This document shows, piece after piece, positions 51,043-58,800 of a DNA stretch of 64,000 bases. Source of the stretch: Variovorax paradoxus (GTDB lineage: Bacteria; Pseudomonadota; Gammaproteobacteria; Burkholderiales; Burkholderiaceae_C); assembly GCF_022009635.1 (NCBI RefSeq), contig NZ_CP091716.1, positions 5,353,501 through 5,417,500 on the forward strand, read 5' to 3'. Positions within the stretch are counted from its first letter, which is position 1, and every line of letters starts with the position of its first letter. Below the pieces are notes generated by a model, which made no database searches, had not been told where the DNA came from, and worked only from the letters and a program-made list of their open reading frames with translations. The translations under genes and the position numbers were made by a program.

Positions 51043-51777
51043 ATGTCACGCATCGGCGTTCTCGGCGGCATGGGTCCATCGGCCACGGTGGACTTCATGG
51101 AAAAGATCATCCAGCTCACGCCCGCCACGCGCGACCAGGAGCACCTGCCGGTGATCGTGGCCAACCTGCCGCACGTGCCCGACCGCTCCAGCGCCATCCT
51201 GGGCACGGGGCCCGACCCGCTGGCCGCGCTGCTCGCGGGCATCGACGTGCTCAACAGCATCGGTGTGGGCGTGGTGGCGATTCCCTGCAACTCGTCGCAC
51301 CACTGGTATGCGCAGATGGTGGCGCACAGCCGGGCGCCGGTGATCCACATCGCGCAGTCCTGCGTGGCCGCCGTCGCCACGGCGCCGGACGGCCGGGCGG
51401 CGCGGGTAGCGGTGCTCGCCACGCGCGGCGCGCTGGCCTCGGGCTTCTACCAGGAGGCGCTGCGCGAGCGCGGCATCGACTTCCTGGTGCCCGATGCCTC
51501 TACCGGGCAGGACCATGTGGACGCCTGCATCCGCGCCGTGAAGGCCGGCGACGTGCAGGCCGGCGCGGCCGCCTTCGAGCTTGCGCTCGAAGCACTGGCC
51601 GCCACCGGCGCCACCGCCGTGATCATGGGCTGCACCGAACTGCCGATTGCAGCGCATGCCGCGCACGCCGCCGAGCACAGCGCCCTCACGCTGATCGACA
51701 GTTCGCTGGAGCTGGCCCGCGCCACGGTCGCCTTCGCGCTCGACAAGGGATGGAACAAGCCGACATGGGTTTCCTGA
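51043..51777 (+). CDS. Aspartate/glutamate racemase family protein
   Basis: A 244-aa racemase. N terminus RIGVLGGMGPSATVDFMEKII; the two catalytic cysteines are in AIPCNSSH (about residue 83) and IMGCTELPI (about residue 196), both intact, so an active PLP-independent racemase is expected. It would interconvert L- and D-aspartate or glutamate (or a related acid) in the cytoplasm; no signal peptide is present. It starts 13 nt after SDF protein 1 and overlaps the start of SDF protein 2. Such racemases are not T6SS core parts. Confidence 0.92.
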   Translation: MSRIGVLGGMGPSATVDFMEKIIQLTPATRDQEHLPVIVANLPHVPDRSSAILGTGPDPLAALLAGIDVLNSIGVGVVAIPCNSSHHWYAQMVAHSRAPVIHIAQSCVAAVATAPDGRAARVAVLATRGALASGFYQEALRERGIDFLVPDASTGQDHVDACIRAVKAGDVQAGAAAFELALEALAATGATAVIMGCTELPIAAHAAHAAEHSALTLIDSSLELARATVAFALDKGWNKPTWVS

Positions 51778-53234
51778 CGCGCATGTCCCACAGCCTGCTC
51801 GCCCTGCTGCTGTGCATGGCGGCAGGCGGCGTCGCGGGCATCTATGCGCCCGCGGTGGGCGACGTGGCCTACACGGCGGCGCAGGTGTACCTGTCGATCG
51901 TGAGCATGGCGGCCATTCCGCTGCTGGTGGTGGCCACCTTCTTCGGCCTGCGCCAGACCATGGGCCTGCCCTTTCCGGCGCGGCGCATCGCGATGATCGC
52001 GGGCCTGGCGCTGCTGCTGGTGGCCAGCTGCGCGGCCACCGGCCTCGCGCTGGGCTGGGTGAACTCGCCGGGCGCGCATCTCGACGCCGACCTGCGCGAG
52101 CACCTGGGCGAACTGGTGCAGAAGGCCGGCGACGGCGGCGACATGGAGATGCGGCTGTACGACAACGGCGTGCAGGCCACGCCGGTCGAGCGCCCGCGCG
52201 CCACGCTGCTGCCCGACAACTTCTTCCGCGCGCTGGTGGAGGGCCGCTCGCTGGGCATCCTGTCGTGCGCGCTGCTGTTCGGCCTGGCCTTCGCGGCGCT
52301 GGCGCGCACGCAGCACAACGCGCTCAACCACATGTTCGAGGGCATCTACCGCACGCTCGAACTCATCATCGCGCGCGCCAACATCCTGCTGCCGGTAGTG
52401 GCCTTCGGCATGTCGGCGCATGTGTTCTCCGAGACCGACGCGGTGACGATCCGCGCGATGCTCGGCTTTTTGCTGCACTTCGTGGTGCTGGTGGCGCTGC
52501 TGGGCATGGCCGCCATCGCGGTGATCCACCGGCGCGGCAACCAGCCGCTCGTCGAAGTGCTGCAGCACCTGAAGACGCCAATGCTGGTGAGCCTGGTGTC
52601 GTCGAGCACCACCGCCAGCATTCCGCACACCATCGAGGCGATGAGCGCGCGCCTGGGCTTCAGCCGCGGCATCGTGGAGCTGGTGGTTCCCACCGCCTCT
52701 GTGTTCCTGCGCGCGGGCTCGGCGCTCTACTACGTGCTGCTCGCGCTGTTCGTGGCCAACCTGTACGACCGCACGCTGAGCGCGGCCGACATCGGAATGA
52801 TCGGCACCGGCGCCACGGTGGCCGCCTTTGCTTCGGCCGGCAACAACAGCCTGACCAACGTGGGCTACGCGGGCATCGTGCTGTCGCTGCTGCAGTTGCC
52901 CATCGAGGCGGCGCTCGCGCTCTTCCTGGCCATCGACCTGATCTGCGAAGGCCCGCGCAACCTGCTCACGCTGCTGGCGAGCTGTGCGCTGATCGCCATC
53001 GTCTCGGCCGGCCTGCCCTCTGAGCGTGTGACCGCGCCCGCGGCCGACACGGCGCCCGTGCAGCCGCTGCGCTTCGTGCTCACGCGCGGCAACGTCTACC
53101 TGCTGGCCGGCTGCAGCGTGCTGGCCTCCCTGCTGATCCTGCTGATGGGCATTGCCGTGGGTGCACGGCAGGCCGTCCAGCCCTCCGCCGCGTACGCGAC
53201 TTCGGCCGCGGCGAACCCTGGAATCTCGCGATGA
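51750..53234 (+). CDS. SDF-family symporter-like protein 2, strongly divergent
   Basis: A 494-aa protein (489 if the ATG at 51765 is used; another start at 51783). HP1 is SSSTTASIP, TM7 is VFLRAGSALYYV (NMDGT lost), HP2 is FASAGNNSLTN, and TM8 is AIDLICEGPRNLLTLLASC: by eye Asp394 is Glu, Arg397 is kept, Asn401 is Thr and Asp405 is Ser. It has a long loop of about 50 residues between TM3 and TM4 (HLDADLREHLGEL to RATLLPDNF) and an extra C-terminal hydrophobic segment (NVYLLAGCSVLASLLILLMGIAVG). Its stop overlaps tssJ by 4 nt. The start overlaps the racemase by 28 nt. Confidence 0.85.
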   Translation: MEQADMGFLTRMSHSLLALLLCMAAGGVAGIYAPAVGDVAYTAAQVYLSIVSMAAIPLLVVATFFGLRQTMGLPFPARRIAMIAGLALLLVASCAATGLALGWVNSPGAHLDADLREHLGELVQKAGDGGDMEMRLYDNGVQATPVERPRATLLPDNFFRALVEGRSLGILSCALLFGLAFAALARTQHNALNHMFEGIYRTLELIIARANILLPVVAFGMSAHVFSETDAVTIRAMLGFLLHFVVLVALLGMAAIAVIHRRGNQPLVEVLQHLKTPMLVSLVSSSTTASIPHTIEAMSARLGFSRGIVELVVPTASVFLRAGSALYYVLLALFVANLYDRTLSAADIGMIGTGATVAAFASAGNNSLTNVGYAGIVLSLLQLPIEAALALFLAIDLICEGPRNLLTLLASCALIAIVSAGLPSERVTAPAADTAPVQPLRFVLTRGNVYLLAGCSVLASLLILLMGIAVGARQAVQPSAAYATSAAANPGISR

Positions 53235-53704
53235 ACCGGACCTCGACTTTCTTCAGATGGATCGCCGCCGCGCTGCTCGTGGCACAGCTGGCCGCATGCG
53301 GCAGCCTCTTTCCCAAGGGCACGCGCGTGGACTGGAGCGAGCTCACGCTGTCGGCCGCGCCCAACGCCAACCAGAACAGCCCGGTGGCGGTCGACGTGGT
53401 GATGGTGCTGGACGAAGCCATGCTCGCCCGCGTCACCGAACTCACCGCCGCCAAGTGGTTCGGCGCGCGCGCCGACCTGCAGAAGACCTTCCCGCAGAGC
53501 CTGTCGTACCTCTCCTGGGAGCTGGTGCCGGGCCAGACGATCCGCGTGCCCTCCAGCGCCATCGGCTCGCCGCGCGTGGCGGCCGTGCTCGTCTTCGCGA
53601 ACTACACCACACCCGGCGCCAACCGCGTGCGGGTGGAAGACCTCAAGGGCGCCGTCGTCGCCCGCTTCGACATTCAAAGCTTCGACGTGTCGACCACGCG
53701 TTGA
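53231..53704 (+). CDS. tssJ: T6SS outer-membrane lipoprotein TssJ-like
   Basis: A 157-aa lipoprotein: lipobox LAAC with C23 after MNRTSTFFRWIAAALLVAQ. The mature part (VDWSELTLSAAPNANQNSPVAVDVVMVLDEAMLARVTELTAAKWFGARADL, then VPGQTIRVP) fits the TssJ beta sandwich, with a longer-than-usual L1-type loop. It anchors the TssM C-terminal domain at the outer membrane. Identification rests on lipobox, size and position directly before tssK; sequence similarity to canonical TssJ is moderate. ATGA overlap with SDF protein 2. Confidence 0.78.
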   Translation: MNRTSTFFRWIAAALLVAQLAACGSLFPKGTRVDWSELTLSAAPNANQNSPVAVDVVMVLDEAMLARVTELTAAKWFGARADLQKTFPQSLSYLSWELVPGQTIRVPSSAIGSPRVAAVLVFANYTTPGANRVRVEDLKGAVVARFDIQSFDVSTTR

Positions 53705-53724
53705 ACAACCCGGACCTTTCAACA

Positions 53725-55047
53725 GTGAACACAGTCCCCATCACCGACCGCGTCGAGTGGCATGAAGGCATGCTGCTGTCGCCGCAGCACTTCCAGCAGT
53801 TCTCGGCGCGCATGGATTCCCTCGTGGCCTGGCAGACGCTGGCCGCCGCACCCTTCAGCTGGGGCGTGCGCCGCCTGGTGTTCGACCACGGCCTGCTGCC
53901 CACCGGCATGCTGCGCGTGCTGGCGCTCGAAGCCATCCTGCCGGACGGCACCGCCGTGCAGTATTCGGCCGCCGAGGCCGCGCACGGCACGCTGGAGCTG
54001 TCGCTGGCGCCGCATGCCGATCAGTTGGCCAACGAGCCGCTCGACATCTACCTCACGCTGCCGGTCACCGGCCCCGCGCGGCATCGCGCCGCGACCGTGC
54101 GCTTTCGCTCGGTGGCCGGCGCGCCGGTGGAAGACGCGGTGTCCGACGCCGAGCCCGCGAACATCCCGCGCATGCTGCCGCGCCTGGCGCTCAGCGCGGG
54201 CGCCGTGCCGCCCGGCACGCATGTGCATCTGCGCCTGGGCCAGGTGTTCAAGGACAACGAGGTGGTCAAGCTCGGCGACGCGCAGCCGCCGCTGCTGGAA
54301 GTGGCGCGCGACAACCCGCTGTGGACGGCCGCGGCCGCCCTGCTGGGCCAGTTGCGCGGCAAGGCCGCCTTCGTGGCCAAGCAGACGGCCGTGCCCTCTT
54401 CTCGCGTGGACGACCGGCTGGCGCACCTGGAGCTGAAGGACCGGCTGCGCAGCCTGCTGTCGGGCCTGCCGCATGCCGAGGCCGTGCTGCGCACGCCGCA
54501 CCTGCATCCGCTGCCGATGTACTGGTCGCTGTGCGCGCTGCTGGCCTCGCTGAGCCTGCTGCGGCCGGGCGGCCTGCCGCCGGTGCCGATGGACTACGAC
54601 CATGCGAACCCGTCGCTCGTATTCCAGCCGCTGCTGCTGGCGCTGCGCGACGCGGTGTCCGAAGTGAGCCAGGAGTACCGCGAGCACAAGTTCGAGTTCC
54701 GCCAGGGCGCCTTCGAGACCACGCTGCAGCCGCAATGGCTGGCCGGCAAACGCATCGTGGTCGGCCTGCGGGGCCAGTCGGACAAGGACATCCAGGCCTG
54801 GATGAAGAGCGCCATCGTGGGCTCGCAGTCGGCCTACCGCTCGCTGCGCGAAGACCGCTGGCCGGGCGCGCAGCGCAACCCCATCGACTCGGCCGACGAG
54901 CTCGGCCTGCGCCCCGGTTCGGGCTACCTGCTCTACGAGATCCAGACCAGCGCCAAGCTGACCGTGCCCGGCGAGCTGCTGGTGATTGCCAACGAAGGCT
55001 CCACCGCGCTGCCTCCGCAGGAAATCGTGCTGTTCATCAAGGACTGA
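53725..55047 (+). CDS. tssK: T6SS baseplate-membrane connector TssK
   Basis: A 440-aa TssK. Diagnostic N terminus ITDRVEWHEGMLLSPQHFQQFSARMDSLV; later SLVFQPLLLALRDAVSEV and the C-terminal receptor-like part ending ELLVIANEGSTALPPQEIVLFIKD. It links the baseplate to TssL/TssM. GTG at 53725 is used as start; an in-frame TTG at 53701 overlapping the tssJ stop is an alternative. No clear Shine-Dalgarno at either. Confidence 0.95.
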   Translation: MNTVPITDRVEWHEGMLLSPQHFQQFSARMDSLVAWQTLAAAPFSWGVRRLVFDHGLLPTGMLRVLALEAILPDGTAVQYSAAEAAHGTLELSLAPHADQLANEPLDIYLTLPVTGPARHRAATVRFRSVAGAPVEDAVSDAEPANIPRMLPRLALSAGAVPPGTHVHLRLGQVFKDNEVVKLGDAQPPLLEVARDNPLWTAAAALLGQLRGKAAFVAKQTAVPSSRVDDRLAHLELKDRLRSLLSGLPHAEAVLRTPHLHPLPMYWSLCALLASLSLLRPGGLPPVPMDYDHANPSLVFQPLLLALRDAVSEVSQEYREHKFEFRQGAFETTLQPQWLAGKRIVVGLRGQSDKDIQAWMKSAIVGSQSAYRSLREDRWPGAQRNPIDSADELGLRPGSGYLLYEIQTSAKLTVPGELLVIANEGSTALPPQEIVLFIKD

Positions 55048-55052
55048 CCCCC

Positions 55053-55814
55053 ATGGCACGCACCCTCCCCGACCTTGCGGTCGACGACCACATCACCAAG
55101 CAGTTCCGCGCCTTCTACGACGAGATCGTGAAGGCCCGCGACCGCACCGCCGAATCGCGCGAGACCGACCCCGACCTGGTGGCGCAGGCGCTGGCCCGCC
55201 ACCTGGAAAACCTGCTGGAGCTGCAGTCGCTCGAATCGCGCCGCGACAGCACCCGCTTCGAACTCGAGAACGTGGCCGACGCGCGCTACCTGAAGGCCGC
55301 GCTGGCCGACGAGATCCTGCTGCAAACGCCGTGGGTCGGGCGCGAGCGCTGGACCGCGCACCTGCTGGAGACTTCGCTCTTTCGCACCAACATCGCGGGC
55401 GACCTGGTGTTCAACCGCATCGAGGAGCTGCTGTCGGGCCGCGAGCCCTCCAAGCGCGACATTGCGCGGCTGTATCTCTTTGCGCTGGCGCTGGGCTTCC
55501 AGGGCAAGTACCGCGGCAACGGCGACACGGCCCGCCTGCTCGGCTACCGCGAGGAGCTGTTCCAGTTCGTCTACCAGCGTCCGGCCGACTTCTCGGGCCG
55601 CGACCGCGTGGTGTCGGAGCGGGCCTATGCCAGCACGCTCTCGCACATCGCGCCGCGCAAGCTGCCCACGCTGAGCCGCTGGACGGTGCTGTTCCTGCTG
55701 AGCGCCGCCACGCTGCTGGCGGTGTCGGAACTGCTGTGGCTGTGGCAATCGTGGCCGGTGCGGCAGGTGCTGCAGCCGGGCGCGGTCGATGCGTCGGGGG
55801 CCTGGCAGCGATGA
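55053..55814 (+). CDS. tssL: T6SS inner-membrane protein TssL (DotU type, short form)
   Basis: A 253-aa TssL. Cytoplasmic part has RYLKAALADEILLQTPWVGRERWTAHLLETSLFRTNIAGDLVFNRIEELL and FALALGFQGKYRGN; one C-terminal membrane segment (LSRWTVLFLLSAATLLAVSELLWLW). It lacks an OmpA/peptidoglycan-binding extension, and no TagL gene is in the cluster, so cell-wall anchoring must come from elsewhere. The stop overlaps a small ATG frame at 55811. Confidence 0.95.
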   Translation: MARTLPDLAVDDHITKQFRAFYDEIVKARDRTAESRETDPDLVAQALARHLENLLELQSLESRRDSTRFELENVADARYLKAALADEILLQTPWVGRERWTAHLLETSLFRTNIAGDLVFNRIEELLSGREPSKRDIARLYLFALALGFQGKYRGNGDTARLLGYREELFQFVYQRPADFSGRDRVVSERAYASTLSHIAPRKLPTLSRWTVLFLLSAATLLAVSELLWLWQSWPVRQVLQPGAVDASGAWQR

Positions 55815-55830
55815 ACGACATGCGCCCATC

Positions 55831-55855
55831 AACGAGCTCAACGAGCTCAACGAGC
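55831..55855. repeat. 9-bp tandem repeat at the tssL-tssM junction
   Basis: AACGAGCTC twice (55831-55839, 55840-55848) followed by the near-copy AACGAGCCC (55849-55857). It lies between the tssL stop and the tssM start, within a 22-codon frame that begins at the tssL stop (ATG at 55811) and ends at 55879, seven bases inside tssM. Confidence 0.8.
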
Positions 55856-55872
55856 CCCAGGAGGTCGTCGCC

Positions 55873-58800
55873 ATGCTGACGGACCAGCTCTTTCTCATTT
55901 CCATCGCGGTGCTGACGCTGGTGGTGCTGCTCGTGCTCGGCATGGTGCTGTACTTTGCCGCCCGTCGCTCGCATGCCAAGCCGTCGAGCGACCCGAAGGT
56001 CGCGCGCATCCGCTTCGATTCGCTGCGCAGTTCGTTCCGCCAGGCGGTGGAGCTGATCGAAGGCAACATCGCCTCGCGCGCCGACCGCTACGGCATTCCG
56101 TGGATCATGCTGCTCAACGAGGGCGACGACCACCGCCAGCTGCCCATCGAGCAGTCGGGCGTGGCCAGCGCGCTGAGCACCGAGTCGGCATCGGCCGCGG
56201 CCACGCAGGGCATCTCGTGGCACTTCTTCGACCGCGGCGTGGTCATCGACATCCAGGGCGCCTACCTCGGCTCGCCGGACGACGACGACGCTTCCGAGAA
56301 GCCCTGGGACGAGTTCCTGGGCATGTGCCGGGCCTACCGGCCGCAGCGGCCGTTCGATTCGGTGGTCATCACCATTCCGGCGGCGCTGCTGCTGGACGAA
56401 AGCACCGACGGCCGGCTCGAACTCTCCAAGCGCGCCAAGCTCGCGCACCGCCGCCTGTGGCTCGCGCAGAACCGCTTCGCCATGCGCTTCGCGGTGTACG
56501 TGCTGATCACCGGCGCCGAGCAGCTCGAAGGCTTCAGCGCCTTCGCGCGCGCGCTGCCCGAGCCGCTGCGCGCGAGCATGCTGGGCTGGTCTTCGCCTTA
56601 CGACCTGTCGACCACCTACCAGCCGGGCTGGGTCGACGAAGCCGTGGGCACGGTGGTGCGTTCGGTGTCCGACGTGTCGGCCGAACTCTTCGCCACCGAC
56701 ACCTCGCCGCAGGGTGCCGGCCCGCAGCTGCTGCTGCCTTCGCGCATCGAGGCGCTGCGCGGCCAGCTGCAGCTGTATGTCGACGAGCTGATGCGCCCGA
56801 GCGCGTATCACGAGCCCTTCTTCTTCCGCGGCATCTACCTGACCGGCGACGCCGGCGAATCGGCGCAGGCCGTGGCCGCCATCGACGCCGAGCACGACGC
56901 CTACGGGCGGAAAGACCTCGAGCCCATCGGCGGCGACCTGATCGCGCAGCTGATGCGCCAGCCGGCGTTCCTGCGCGACCTGTTCGAGAAGAAGATCTTT
57001 CTCGAATACGGCCTCACCCGGCCGTCGCGCACCCAGACCCTGGCGCGCCCGGTGCTGCACCGCGCGCTGCGCTGGACGGCGGTGATCTTCCTGGGCGGCT
57101 GGGGCATCGGCCTGGTGGTGGCCACCTGGCAGCTGCACCGGCACAACAGCACGCTGGTGTCGGCGCTCTCGCAGCTGCAGCACGACGCGCAGTACCGCAT
57201 GCGCGCGCAGCAGCGCGGCGAGGCCATACCCACCGCTTGGTACCGCAACAAGGCGCTGTCGCTGCTGGCCATGAACGAGCGGCTGCGCACCGACGGCACC
57301 TACTCGTTCTTCATGCCGGGCTCGTGGCGGCCCTTCGACGACCTGAACGAGCGCGTGATCGAGCGCATCGAGCGCGAGTTCGGCGACATCGCCGTGAGCA
57401 CGCTGCGGCGCGAGCTGATGGCCCGCGTGAGCCAGTTGAGCGGCGTGGAGCAGGACGAGGCGACCGGCGAATTCATCGTCGGCGCCAGCTGCGGCCTGCC
57501 GCCGAGCTTCAGGACCATCGGCGACGCGCCGCGCAAGAACGGCCTGCTGGTCGAGGACCAGCCCGAGTTCGGCGCGCTGCAGCGCTACCTGGGTTCGGCC
57601 GAGCAGCTCGACGCCGCGCTGCAGGCGGTGGAACGCCTGCGCCAGCCTTCCACCGGCAATGCCGAAGACCTGCGCGTGGCGGTGCGCTACGCGCTGGGCG
57701 CCGAGCTGCCCGCCGACCTGAGCCGCAACCTGCGCTACTTCCGCCAGGCCGCCGAAGGCAACGCGCTGGCGATTCCGCTGGTGCCGGTGCAGGCCGCGCT
57801 GCGCTGCGCGCTCGACAAGGGCACGGCGCAGCTCGACGCGCGGCTGTTCGTGAACAACGAACTGCTGGTGTCGGAGCAGACGCTGGCGCGGCTGATGCCC
57901 TCGCTGGCCGGCAACGGCACCTTCGCGCGCACCACGGCCAGCTACCGCGAAGTGATCGGCGCCATCAAGGACCAGGAAGACCTGGTGGCTTCGGGCAAGG
58001 GCGGCTGGATGCGCCAGCCGGTGCTGGTCCTGGGCGCGTCTTATGACCGCACCATCGCGCGCATCGAACAGAACCGGCTGCTGGGGCAGGAGTCGGCCGA
58101 CGCGGTGCGCGGCCGCGCGCAGGACGCCTTCCAGAAATTCCGCGCCGAGTTCAACCTGCGCTTCGGCGGCGCGCAGCCCGGCCTGGTGTGGCAGGACAAG
58201 GACGGCCGCTTCATGCTGGCGCCCGAACGCATCGCGCTGCGCGACGCGCTCACCGCGCTGCTGGCGCAGCCCTTCATGGCCGCCGCGCGCGACCGCGAGC
58301 TGCCGGGCGCCGGCCTGCGCGGTGCCTCCGCCTGGGACCTGCCGCGCCTCGACCAGGCGCTGGCGGTGGGCGACATCCGCAAGCGCTACATGAGCGAGGG
58401 CATGACGGCCTTCCCGCCGACAGTGCGCCCGGCCGTGGAAAGCGCGCTGAACGCCCACTTCGCGCAGCTGGTGATCGACCAGGTGGCCGAGGCCGCCACG
58501 GGTGGCGGCGACGGCATGCGGCCCACCTCGACCGCGCTGATGGCCACGGACACGCAGGCTGTCGCCTACGAGGCCTCGCGCCAGCGGCTCGCCAAGATCC
58601 AGGCGCTGCTGTACGAGCTGGGGGCCGGTGCGCGCGCCGAAGACCTGCGCGCGCTGGTGTCGCGCGATGCGCTGCAGCGCCTGGAGGCCGTGGACGAGGC
58701 CTTCAACCAGTCGGAGCTGTACGCCATGCGCGGACGCGACTTCCAGGGCTGGCGCGGCGAGCGCGGGCCGATGCTGGTGGCCTTCGGCGTGTCGGACACA

